Source of the DNA: Telopea speciosissima
Lineage: Eukaryota; Streptophyta; Magnoliopsida; Proteales; Proteaceae
Assembly: GCF_018873765.1 (NCBI RefSeq)
Contig: NC_057919.1
Location: 25,522,698 to 25,586,697 of the forward strand
Length of the DNA: 64,000 nt
Direction of reading: 5' to 3'
The notes under the pieces were generated by a model, which was not told the DNA's origin, made no database searches, and saw nothing but the letters and a program-made list of their open reading frames with translations. Shown here in pieces: positions 11,002 through 24,300 of the stretch. Position 1 is the stretch's first letter, and each line of letters opens with the position of its first letter. The translations under genes were made by a program, and so were the position numbers.

Positions 11002-12234
11002 GTTGGTACGGAAAACCAAAAACATCTTGCAAGGTCTACAACAAATGGTGGCCAAGGGGTTCCTCCGAAGAGTAGAGGTGTGGATGAGTGATGCGGATTG
11101 AGTGACACAAAGATAAGAGGAAGGACGGCTGTAAGATCCATTAAAGTTACTTTTGGATGATCCATCTCTGATGGCATTTCTGGATGTTTAATAGTGTATA
11201 AGTAGAACTAGATTATGTATGTTAGTTTGGTTTCTTATCCAAAAAAAAAAGTTGATAATCCTCGTCCCAATGAAACTCCCCAAAAAAAAGTGAAGCCTGT
11301 CAAGGAGAGGGTGCAGCTTTGGCGACTCAAATCATCTTAGAAGGCATTACCAAAGTGTTAGATATGACCACCAAATACTTGCTTTGAACCTTTGCGATTA
11401 CAAGAGGAACAGTGTAAAACAAGTGTTGGATGGTCAGTTAGGAAAAGGGGATTGAGAACTATATTGTGAGATATCTTGAAAAAAGTGAGGCAAAATCAAG
11501 AACACCTTCTACTAGGGCTTCGAGGTGGATCATTTTTATGAAGAAAATTCAGAAACTAGGAAATCCTATGTCAAGATGGTTGCAAAATTATGAGGGGTTT
11601 GGGAATCTTTACTATAAAAAATGCCAGACAAGCCATCCATGAAAGACATCTGTTCATCTGATCTGTGCTCTCTCCTTGCCTGCCCAGGGTCTTCCTCTTT
11701 AGTACCAGATTGGTACATAGGAACATTAGTATGATGTCCCTGGAAAAGCCAGAAGGAAAAGGTGCCCCAAAGCACTGAAATATTATCACTGCATCCCAAA
11801 ATTTTATAGCTGTCTATTGGTACTTTTACCTGGTATTTATATCTGAGCACAAAAAACCTGCATCCATGCAACCAACTTGTAATCCATGCACAGGTACCAA
11901 ATGAGTGCTCAAAAAATGTGTAATATTGCAGGAAAAATCACATTAACTGAACTAATTCCAACCAACTTCAAATTTCTTATCCAGGAAAAAAAATTGGAGG
12001 ATTTCAATAAACTCTCCATTCTCACATTCTTACACAAGCTACAAATGGAATAAGAACAATCCCCCCCCCCCCCCCCCCAATAACCCTCCCCCACTGTCAT
12101 CCCCTAACAAGAAAATACTTGAAGGGAGTCAATAAGAAGAAGAAAAAAAAAAAAAAAAAAAAAAGGAGAAAATTTGCATTTAATGAATGTTGCCTAAATC
12201 ATTACACATAATAACAAAGAGATACTAATGGAAC
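11002..12234. other. Intergenic DNA between TIC55 and ASHR3
   Basis: No gene is recognisable. It contains a homopolymer of 18 C at 12061-12078 and an A-rich run near 12143-12165. The TIC55 and ASHR3 genes are convergent across this interval. Confidence 0.5.
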
Positions 12235-12240
12235 TTTATT
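12235..12240 (-). terminator. Candidate poly(A) signal of ASHR3
   Basis: AATAAA on the minus strand, about 95 nt downstream of the ASHR3 stop codon at 12332-12334. It is inferred from position and consensus. Confidence 0.5.
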
Positions 12241-12331
12241 TGGGTTGCAGTTTTCCCCACACCTGATAGGAGTTAAGCATTGTACAACATGATTCCACCC
12301 ACCTTGAAGGAAAAAAAAACTGTTGTACAGA

Positions 12332-15300
12332 TCATTCATGTATAATTTCCAGGCATGCAGTTGACGTTCTCCTGCGTTTGGCACCCCAGCACAACTTCAC
12401 CTTATTGACCTTAGTAGAGCACAAGTCCCTCTTATTGATCTTTCTCTTGGCCCCAAGGTATCCTTGACAATTTGAAGCACCACAGCAGCACTTCACCTTG
12501 GGTCCAAAGTGCACGAATCTGTGGCACAGGAGGCATATAAATGTTTTTACTCTCTGCAACTAACGTAGCCCCTAGCGAAAGGTCAAACGCTCCTACATTG
12601 ATTTCTTATAAACACTACTCCAAAGTCGAAACCATAACAACACAAGTATCAAAGCTGTTTATCATTTTCAATCAGAAAAGGTACAAATGATCACTTCATG
12701 GGAAGGCAATTTTATAATTTAGAAAAGTAATTCTTGTTTTCCCTCTTCTAGTTAACAGAAAAGGAATTGCAGCACAGTAACATTAGGATTGTCCAGTCTT
12801 AGGCTTGCAGACTGAAATATGAAAATTAAAATCTTAATTCAGTCCTCAGATTTGAGAAAAGTAATTCTTCTTTTCCCTCTTCTAGTTAACAGAAAAGGAA
12901 TTGCAGCACAGTAATATTAGGATTGTCCAGTCTTAGGCTTGCAGACTGAAATATGAAAATTAAAATCTTAATTCAGACCTTAGATTTTTAAGATTCAAAA
13001 CATTGGGACGTTTGGATACAACACCAGATGTCAACACTGAATCCACTACCTAAAAGTGCAGAGGAAAGATCCTTCCCACAAATGCTCAATGAAAGTTAGA
13101 GGGTATCAATGATATACAAGCTCCATCCACTGCAAAGTGCAAATGGTTGTCACTTGGACCTGTTTAGGTCCTCAAGTGAAGAAACTCAAACCTATTTGTT
13201 GGCACAAAGACTAATAGAAATATCCTAACATGTAATTATCAACAAAAAAATATATCATGATATCACCATCATCCCAAGCCTTCTTTCAACTGAGGCGGGC
13301 TACATGATCCAACAACTAAAAGCCAGTACCCCACTCCATACCCACGTTTGTGCATAGAAAGTACAATGATAGAAGTGCAATCATGGTATCTGACCACAGC
13401 ATACTTGATGATATCAGAAATCATTTCAAGTTTTAAGGAACACTCAAGCAGTACAATCTGATAACGATAAGAACAGAACTAACCATTAAATAAAGAAAGA
13501 AATTGAGAAACAAAACACACACAAGCACTAAAGAAAAAATACTAAATGTACCTATAGTCGTAGGTCAATGGTTCTCCAACTTTTATTAGTTGATCAGCAA
13601 ATACACCAACACGGGTCTCCCCATCAACTTGCCTACAAGGAAACAAAACATCATAAGAACAATAACTCAAAGCATATGGAGCATAACTGCAAACCTGACA
13701 GATGATAAATAAGATGAATCTAGCATCTGCAACGAACCCTTCCTCTAATAATTAACACATATCCACCACCAGCCCCTCTGAAACATTTTTAGACCACCTA
13801 CATTATGAGATAGACCCAAACTTTGCCCAATCTTAGAATCTGACATTTTCTATATGAAGCTAATATTTAAAAACATAAATACGTAGGATTGAGGATTGAA
13901 GATTAGAAACAAGACAGCATCATCAAAGTACAGCATTTATTGTGATCCTTGGTCCACAATCTATCAAAGAACATACTCCCTTCCAGTTTGAAGAATCGTT
14001 AAGAGGATACGAGTAAGGGACTGAAGGTTCCTTATCTTCAATGAACCCATATCTAACAGGCGTTCCACCAACACTCCATACATCATTGCACCACCTTCAG
14101 GACATGGAGCAGTGCCCAAAAACCAGACCATCTGTAGGAATTTTAACTTGCCAATATCGAACTACAACTATGACAGTAAATACATAGAATTAACAACTGG
14201 AGGAGTCCATTACCACTGGGCACATTAGAAGTCACCAGTTCTAACCCTCTTTGAGGGGGCACTTATTGCACTATACAGATGAGTGAGTGCAAGAAAGGTC
14301 GAAGAGCTCATTGATAGAAAGGCCTTGGTTTCATGAATCATGGTATATTCCCCAATCATCAAAGTTGAGGCGTATACACAATCTAATGTAGTCCTAGATA
14401 GGTAGGAGACCTACTAGGAGCCAAACAACAGGATCAATCGCAAAAGGGATTGCTGGTTCGAATGGACAACACTAGGATTTAGGTTAATTCTAGGGTTTAG
14501 GATGGGAATTTGGGAATGGGTCTTATATGGCTTTAATATGCAGGTCTAGGGGGTTATTATGGGATAAAAATAATTGGATTTGGGAAGGTTTTAAAATTCT
14601 GCAATTCTGGACAGAATTGAGTTGCAGGTTTTGGGTTTTAATGGAGTGGAGGAATGGAGGGGATAGAGTGGGAGTTATGAGCTGGGTTTAAGATCGAGTG
14701 TAGGGAGAAGTGTGGGGGTTGTATGCTGGAAGTTTGGTTTGAAACTGATGGACATATCTGAAGTTATGAGGGAGTCCTAGTTAAGGTAGGAGTTGCAGGT
14801 TTAATGGAGGTTATGGTTTGATGGATGGAGGGGAAGGATATATACAGGATACTAAAATTACTTACTGGTTTGATCTCCTTCAAAGGCAGTAGCAGCAGCT
14901 TGAAGAAGCTTGATTGAAGAAGAAGAAGAACCTCCCGGTACTGGACAGACGCAAGGAGTCGCAGGAGTCCACCCACCCTATCCACCTTGAGATCCACAAG
15001 GATATATACTCACAAAGAGCAGCAACAATGGCAGCAAGCATAAAGCTAATTTTTATTAATCAAATTCGCATTCAATACTTGGCCCCCTTACAACCTTATA
15101 TAAAAGACTCAAAATTAGACTCCTACATTGAAAAGGAAAGGCCTAACCCAATCATTAACCTATTAGGTAATTTAAACTAACTAGGAAACTAAAAGAAATA
15201 GACTCAAAACATGGCTGGACTTATAGAGTCCTAATCCAACCCAACTTACATCACATGACCACTTAAGTTGTCACATGACCACTTAACCAAGTCACATGAT

Positions 15301-18300
15301 CACTTAAATTGAACCAATTGGATGCAACCAATTTGAACCGGTTCAATTAAAAAACATAAAAATAAACCAAGTATTGGGCTAATCCAGTATGCAACCTATG
15401 TACCCCTAGTTTAGGCTCATTAAAGTGGCCTAATACATAGAAAACCCTTGGGAACAAAGGCCCAACATGTATATAACCCAACCCTAGGCCTATTTCTAAA
15501 GAAATAAGCCAATTTCTATGATGAACCTGCATCAACTCTCCCCAACTTGAAAAAATTCGTCCTCGAATTTTGCAGTGATGAGGGGAATCAACATGTGATC
15601 AGCAGGTTTGACCATCCCCAAACGAAATTCCGATGGGGCAGGAACATTGGGGATACAGTCTTCAATGCGTGGAGCTGGCTCTTCAAAGAACCATGGTGGC
15701 ATAACAAACTCTATGTGTTCTTTCTTTGAATCAGCAGCAACTGTCAATGTCTCGTCCATAGAGCCTTCAGTGTTAGCAACCTTCTCATCTAATGCATGAG
15801 ACACAAGCTCCACCTCTTCAAGAACAGCATCTTGAAGGTCATTGTTTTCCTTTAGAATGCTCTCAATCAACTTTTCATCTTCTACTATTTCAGCTTTGTC
15901 TACTTTGTTCTCTTCAATGTATACCTCTTCAGTAGAATCTTCTACAATTGTGTTTTGGACCTCCACATTAATTTGACGGCCGAGCTTCTCAATTATGATC
16001 TCAACTACTAGTGCAACTTGGTCTGCTTGAATTTCTTTAGCTATCAGTTCTTGAATCTCTTCAACACAAACTGCCTTAGTAGAGTCTTCTGTTGGTACAT
16101 CCGCCATTGGTGAAACTTCAAACACAGTCGATGCCACTTGCATTTGAGTTGACATGTTCGGCAGTCCCTGTGGCTGTACAGTCAATGTGGTCACCTTTGG
16201 TTGTAACCCTTTTAGAGTAAACAAATGGTATAGACGGTGTCGATCAGGTAGAACACACGAGTTATTTTCAGGTTCAATCCAACCTTGTTGCTCGTCCAAC
16301 CAATTACAACCTACTCCAATAACGCTCCTTGGAGATGGTACCGGCTTACACCAAGCACCGTCAGAGTATGAGGAACACTCAAATTCAACAAAGACTTCAC
16401 CTGTAGGCATGATGCAAATCTCTCCTGACTAGGACAACATATCCACCACGGATTGCAAAATAATGTTGTTACGTCGCCTCTCATCAACAATTAATATGGC
16501 TGTGCTCCCATTGGGTAGACGAACTCGGGTCTTCAAAACGAATAGAGGTGGGTCTTTTGAGGCTTGGTTGGAGCTTCCCTCTGCCATAGCTCTGATACCA
16601 ATTAAATGTAGTCCTAGATAGGTAGGAGACCTACTAGGAGCCAGACAACCGGATCAATCGCAAAAGGGGTTGCTGGTTCGAATGGACAACACTAGGGTTT
16701 AGGATGGGAATTTTGGAATGGGTCTTATATGGCTTTAATATGCAGGTCTAGGGGGTTATTATGGGATAAAAATAATTGGATTTGGGAAGGTTTTAAAATT
16801 CTGCAATTATGGACAGAATTGAGTTGCAGGTTTTGGGTTTGAATGGAGTGGAGGAATGGAGGGGATAGAGTGGGAGTTATGAGCTGGGTTTAAGATCGAG
16901 TGTAGGGAGAAGTGTGGGGGTTGTATGCTGAAAGTTTGCTTTGAAACTGATGGACAAATCTGAAGTTATGAGGGAGTCCTAGTTTAATGGAGGTTATGGT
17001 TTGATGGATGGAGGGGAAGGATATATGCAAGATGCTAAAATTACTTACTGGTTTGATCTCCTTCAAAGGCAGCAGCAGCAGCTTGAAGAAGCTTGATTGA
17101 AGAAGAAGAAGAACCACCCGGTACTAGACAGGCGCAAGGAATCGCAGGAGTCCACCCATCCTATCCACCTTAACATCCACAAGGATACACACTCACAAAG
17201 AGCAGCAACAATGGCAATAAGCATAAAGCTAATTTTTATTAATCAAATTCGTATTCAATACTTGGCCCCCTTACAACCTTATATAAAAGACTCAAAATTA
17301 GACTCCTACACTAAAAAGGAAAGGCCTAACCCAATCATTAACCTATTAGGTAATTTAAACTAACTAGGAAACTAAAAGAAATAGACTCAAAACATGGCTG
17401 GACTTATAGAGTCCTAATCCAACCCAACTTACATCACATGACCACTTAAGTTGTCACATGACCACTTAACCAAGTCACATGATCACTTAAATTGAACCAA
17501 TTGGATGCAACCAATTTGAACCGGTTCAATTAAAAAACATAAAAATAAACTAAGTATTGGACTAATCCCGTATGCAACCTATGTAACCCTAGTTTAGGCT
17601 CATTAAAGTGGCCTAATACATAGAAAACCCTTGGGAACAAAGGCCCAACATGTATATAACCCAACCCTAGGCCTATTTCTAAAGAAATAAGCCAATTTCT
17701 ATGATGAACCAGCATCACCATCAAGGCTGAGAAGGCAAATTGAGCACAAATGACAAAAGAAAACAGCTACCACTCCCAACAAAATAGCTTACTGCTACAA
17801 ATACAGATGTCTATCTACACTCACTTTGGCCATCTCATATGTTGAATAATTAGCCATTCTCATCCTCCAAGAAAAGAGAATCAACCCCTCCCCCCGATAC
17901 TAATAAAACTGGCCATGTTAACAAGCTGCAAATAACTCCATGGGCCACCTGAATGGTTTTGTACCATTTTATGATGATGAAATATGAGAATGAATTGTGT
18001 CGTATAAGACACAGGCCAGCTTTATTTATAATACGGAGAACTTTCCAGAATATGAGTACAAGGCATCAATACCCCTACGACATTGATATGATATAAATAC
18101 CCTTGTACCCCATTTTACAACACTCCCCCTCAAGTTGGTGCATAGATGTCACACATGCCCAACTTGCCAATAATAGGATGAAAGACCTTAGCACTAAGAC
18201 CTTTTGTAAAGACATCAGCCAATTGTTCGTTGCTAGGAACAAAAGGCACACTGATGAGACCCGAATCCAGCTTTTCCTTGATGAAGTGGCAATCTATTTC

Positions 18301-21300
18301 CACATGTTTTGTTCTGTCATGCTGAACTGGGTTGTGAGCAATGCTGATAGCTGATTTGCTGTCATAATGGAGTCGCATAGGAAGAGCAACAGGGACAACC
18401 AAATCAGTGAGGAGACACTGAAGCCAAAGAAGTTCGCAAACACTATGGGCCATAGCCTTGAATTCCGCTTCAGCACTAGACCTTGCAATAACTGATTGCT
18501 TCTTGCTCCGCCAAGTGACAAGGTTAACACCAACAAAAGTACCATAACCAGAAGTAGACATGCGATCATCGGGAGATCCTGCCCAATCCACATCTGTATA
18601 GGCCTCAATGCAAAGATGATCATGAGGGGCAAAGAGGGTGCCACGGCCTGAGGTAGATTTTAAGTACCGGGGAATACGTTGCACAGCATCCATGTGTGAA
18701 GAATATGGGTCATGCATGTACTGGCTAGCCAAGCTCATGGCATAGGCGATATCAAGACGGGTACGGGACAGATAAATTAAACGTCCGACTAATCGTCGAT
18801 AACTGCCTTTATCCACTGGATCACCTTCCTTGCTCGCCAAATGGGAATTAATTTCAATGGGAGAGTCAGTTGGCTTGCACCCCAGCATACCTATCTCAGA
18901 GAGAAGATCAAGCACATACTTCCTTTGAGACAAGTAAATACCACTAGAGGACCTTACAACTTCAATACCCAAAAAGTAGCGCAGCTGGCCAAAATCCTTG
19001 ATTTCAAATTCCTTACCCAAGAAGCGCTTGAGCCTGAAAATCTCATCAATATCGTCACCAGTGACGACTATATCATCCACATATACTATCAAAACCGCAA
19101 TATTTCCACCTGATTTTTTGATAAATAGCGTATGGTCAGCATTACTTTGAGAATATCCTGCTGCAACCATAGCTTGATTAAATCTACCAAACCAAGCACG
19201 AGGTGATTGCTTCAGCCCATACAGCGCACGCTTTAGCCTGCACACTTTTCCTCGAGTTTGGGACTCTAGAAACCAGGGGGAATATCCATATATACTTCTT
19301 CCAACTCGCCATTGAGAAAGGCGTTCTTAACATCCAACTGTTGAAGATCCTAACCCAAATTAGCAACGCAGGACAAGATAACACGAATAGTGTTCATCTT
19401 GGCAACTAGAGCAAAAGTCTCCAGATAGTCGATCCCGTATGTCTGAGTAAAGCCCTTCGCAACAAGCCTAGCTTTGTATCGGTCCACTGTACCATCAGCC
19501 CCGTGCTTGATCACAAAAACCCATTTGCATCCAACCGTCTTCTTTTGTGGAGGAAGACGAACCAGCTCCTATATGCCATTTTTCTTCAGAGCCTACATCT
19601 CTTCAACCATGGTTGCCTGCCACTGGGACTGAGCAATAGCTTCCTGCCAGTTCTGAGGAATAGGTACAGAAGACAAAGAAGACACAAAACTATAAAAGGA
19701 AGGGGAAAGGGAGTCATATGAGACACTTTTAGCAATAGGATGCAAAGTACAAGACCTAGTGCCTTTATGAGTGGTAATAGGCAAATCAAGGGAAGGATCA
19801 CGTTCAGAAGAGGGAAGAGAATTACCAGGATCAAGGACAGTAGGATCAGGTCCATCTGGATCAGGTTCAAGAGGTTGCGATTGGTTTGGTAAAGTTGGAG
19901 CTGTAACACCAGTGGTCTAATCTGCCCTTTGCGAGTATAGACACGCATCGCTAGTCGAGGCCAAACAACAATGGAAGGAGTCCCCCCCTACACAGGAAGC
20001 TCGGCAGGAATAGCAGAGGTGTCCGATATAAGAGGAGGTTGCCCATCTTCAATAGTAGATGTAAGCTCCCCCTGAAGATGAGGCACCGAATAGTAGGGCT
20101 CAGCTTCATGAAAGATGACATCCAAGGTAACAAACCAACGCCGAGTTGGAGGATGATAACACTGGTATCCCTTTTGAGAGGCAGAATAGCCCAAGAAAAT
20201 ACACTGAAGGCTATGAGGATCAAGCTTCCCATGAGGATGGTGGTCTCGAGCATCTCAAACACACCCAAAAATTTTTTAAAAAATGGGAAGATAAGATCTG
20301 TGTCTATGATTTCCTTGCTGGACTGAATGTTGAGTATGATCAACTTCGAGCACATGTGTTAAGCCGTGAACCATTCCCTGCCTTTGAATAATCATATGCA
20401 CTGATTCAGCTTGAGGATCGGCGTCGTCTCTCTATGCTTCCCACACCTATTCCGACACCTCCTGAGCAATCTGCTCTTTTCTCCAGCTCGCAGCCCCATA
20501 CTGATACTCCTTGGTCTAATAGCTCTTCTACCAAGGCACCTGTAAAGTGTGATTACTGTGGTAAGGAGCGTCAAACCAAGGATTATTTTTGGAAGTTGCA
20601 TGGCCGTCCTCTTGATGTTTCTGGCTCTTCTAAAAGTGGCCGTGGCGGGGGACGTGGTAACTCCAATCAGGCTCCTTCTAGCCAGGCCCACCTTACTAAG
20701 GCTTCTGATACTACCTCTCCTGGAGGCTGGAGCAGCCTTATCTTCAAATGAGCTCATGGCCTGCCTTCAAACGTCTTCTTTCTACGATGGACCAGCCCCA
20801 ATCAGTTGCACCTGCATCTGCCTCATTTGCCTCTGTCATTGCCGAGCCCCCTCCTGGTAATTCTGTTATTTCGTTTTGTGGTCTTAGTACATCTGTCCTA
20901 TTCTCCCCATGGATCATCGACTCTGGGGCTTTGGATCACATGACAGGTTCCTCTGATTCTTTTTCTCATTATTCCCCTTGCTCTGGTAAAGGCAGGGTTC
21001 GATTAGCTTATTCCTCTATATCTAGCATTGGTTCTGTTTCCTCTTCTCCAAATTTATCCCTTTCATCTGTGTTAGATGTACTTTTTTTCATAATAATTTG
21101 TTGTCTATAAGTAGTCTTACCTCTACTTTAAATTGCAAAGTCACTTTTTCCCCTCCCATTGTGTGTTTCAGGATCTGGTCACAGGGGCAACGATTGATTC
21201 TGGTAAAATGCATCATGGTCTGTACCTGCTTGATGTTGACGATTTTACCATGGTCTGTACCTGCTTGATGTTGAGTCGTCATCAATCTCTGGTCAGGCAC

Positions 21301-24300
21301 TTCAAACTTCCTCTCCATCTCTACTGGCTTATGAACTTCTCTGTTGGCATCGCAGATTGGGACACCCTCCCTCGGGCATGCCCTCTCGGGTCCTTGGTTT
21401 CCGCTGCCCCTTGGATCTTCTACAGGGTTCTGCGGCTTTCTCTCTCTCCAAAAATTTTGGGGTGTGTTTGGTATGCTCGAGACCACCATCCTAATGGGAC
21501 ACTTGATCCTCGTAGCCTTCGGTATATTTGCTTGGGTTATTCTACCTCTCAAAAGGGATACCAGTGTTATCATCCTCCCACTCGGCATTGGTTTGTTACC
21601 TTGTATGTCATCTTTCATGAAACTGAGCTCTACTATTCGGTGCCTCATTTTCAGGGAGAGCTTACATCTACTATCGAAGATGGGCAGCCTCCTCTTATAT
21701 CGGACACCTCTGCTATTCCTGCCGAGCTTCCTGTGTAAGGGGAGACTCATTCCATTGTTGTTTGGCCTCGACAAGCGATGCATGTCTATACTCGCAAAGG
21801 GCAGAATCAAACCACTGGTGTTACAACTCTAACTTTACCAAACCAATCGCTACCTCTTGAACCTGATCCAGATGGACCTGATTCTACTGTCCTTGATCCT
21901 GGTAATTCTCTTCCCTCTTCTGAACGTGATCCTTCCCTTGATTTGCCTATTGCCACTCGTAAAGGCACTAGGTCTTGTACCTTGCATCCTATTGCTAAAA
22001 GTGTCTCATATGACTCCCTTTCCCCTTCCTTTTATAGTTTTATGTCTTCTTTGTCTTCTGTACCTATTCCTTAGAACTGGTAGGAAGCTATTGCTCAGCC
22101 GCAATGGCAGGTAGCCATGGTTGAAGAGATGCAGGCTCTAATAAAAAATGGCACATAGGAGCTGGTTCGTCTTCCCCCACAAAAGAAGTCGGTTGGATGC
22201 AAATGGGTTTTTGTGATCAAGCACAGGGCTGATGGTACAATGGACCTATACAAAGCCAGGCTTGTTGCGAAGGGTTTTACAAACATACAGGATCGACTAT
22301 CAGGAGACTTTTGCTCCAGTTGCCAAGATGAACACTATTCGTGTTATCTTGTCCTGCGTTGCTAATTTGGGCTGGGATCTTCAAAAATTGGATGTTAAGA
22401 ATGCCTTTCTCAATGGCGAGCTGGAAGAAGAAGTGTATATGGATATTCAGTTGGGTTTTAGGCTAGAGATGTAAGTAAGAGAAAGAGGAGAAGTTGAAGG
22501 AGAAAGAGCTGAGGAAGAGAGGAAGAAGAGAATGGAGAGAGGTATTTCGGTTGTAAATGTCTTGTGTGTGAGAGACTTCTCCACACTACTATATTACTTC
22601 AATGATAAGAAAAGGATATTACATCCACCTCCCTAGGGAGGTAAAAGGTAAAAAGGATAAAGAAGGAGAAATACATAATCAGGCAACTAGTCTAAAGACT
22701 AGTTCCTAAACTACCCTTAATACATAACTTATAACAACTCTAACACTCCCCCTCAAGTTGGAGAATAAATGTCATGCATTCCCAACTTGCATAGGAGAGT
22801 ACCAAACTGGATAGAGTTAAGAGCCTTGGTGAAGATATCTGCCAGTTGATCACCAATCTTCACAAAAGGAGTACAAATGCAGCAAGAGTCTATCTTTTCC
22901 TTGATAAAGTGTTGATCCACTTCAATGTGCTTGGTCCTGTCATGTTGCACTGGATTGTGGGCAATGCTGATGGCAGCCTTGTTATCACAGTAGAGTCTCT
23001 TGGGGCCTTCAGTGTCAGATCCCAGTTCTTGAACAAGTCTTTTCAACTATATGAGTTCACACACTCCATGAGCCATAGCTCTGAATTCTGCCTCTGCACT
23101 GGATCTAGCTACAACATGCTGTTTTTTGTTTCTCCACGTAATCAAATTACCTCCCACAAAGGTACAATAGCCTGAGGTAGATCTCCTGTCTATAATGGAT
23201 CCAGCCCAATCGGCATCAATGAAACCTTCTACTCTCAAGTGATTATGCCTTGCATATAACAGTCCTTTCCCTGGAGAAAACTTCAAATATCTGAGAATGC
23301 GATATACAGCATCCAAGTGGCCACTCTTGGGGGCATGCATGATTTGGCTCACCACTCCCACTGCATAAGAGATATCTGGGCGTGTCATAGAAAGATAGAT
23401 AAGCTTCCCCACTAGCCTTCGGTATTTTTGCACATCAACAAGAGAAGGACTGCAATCTTCTCCTAGTTTGTGATTCTGCTCAATAGGAGAATTTGCTGGT
23501 TTACAGCCTAACATCCCTATCTCTATCAACAAATCAAAAACAAACTTCTGTTGGCATATGTTGATTCCTTTCTTGGTCCTTGATACCTCAATTCCTACGA
23601 GGACCTAGGTCTTTAATTTCAAACTGTTGAACTAAGTATTTTTTCAGTTTAGCTATCTCAGTTGTATTATCTCCAGTGACCACAATATCATCAACATAGA
23701 CAATGAGGGTTGTGATGGTACCATTGCCCCGCTTGGTAAAGAGAGTGTGGTCAGCTTGGCTCTGGGAATATCCATTCTTCATAATAGCCTACTGGAAGCG
23801 CTCAAACCATGCCTTTGGTGACTGTTTGAGGTCATATAGTACCTTCTTGAGGAGGCACACTTTCCCTTCAGCTGAAGGCATTTTGAAGCCTGGTGGAGTT
23901 TGCATGTACACTTCCTCTTCCAAGTCTCCATGAAAAAAGGCATTCTTCACATCCAACTGATATAATGGCCAATCTTTATTGGCAGCCAATGATAAAAGAA
24001 CTCTTATAGAGTTGTGCTTAGCCACAGGAACAAATGTCTCCTGATAGTCAATTCCATAGACTTGACTGTACCCCTTGGCCACCAACCTTGCTTTGTATCT
24101 CTCCACAGTACCATCAGATTTATACTTGATTGTGTAGACCCATCTGCATCCAACTGGGACACGTCCCTTGAGAAGATCCACCAATTGCCAAGTACCATTC
24201 TTCTCAAGTGCCATCATCTCCTGAGACATAGCTTGTCTCCACTTGGGGTCAGACATAGCATCAATAACATTCTTGGGAATAGAAGCAGTAGAGAGAGCAG

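Noticed and set aside
18103..18354. Plus-strand ORFs over 18.1-19.4 kb and similar shadows in the copia region
   Set aside because: They are antisense to well-supported reverse transcriptase and RNase H frames.
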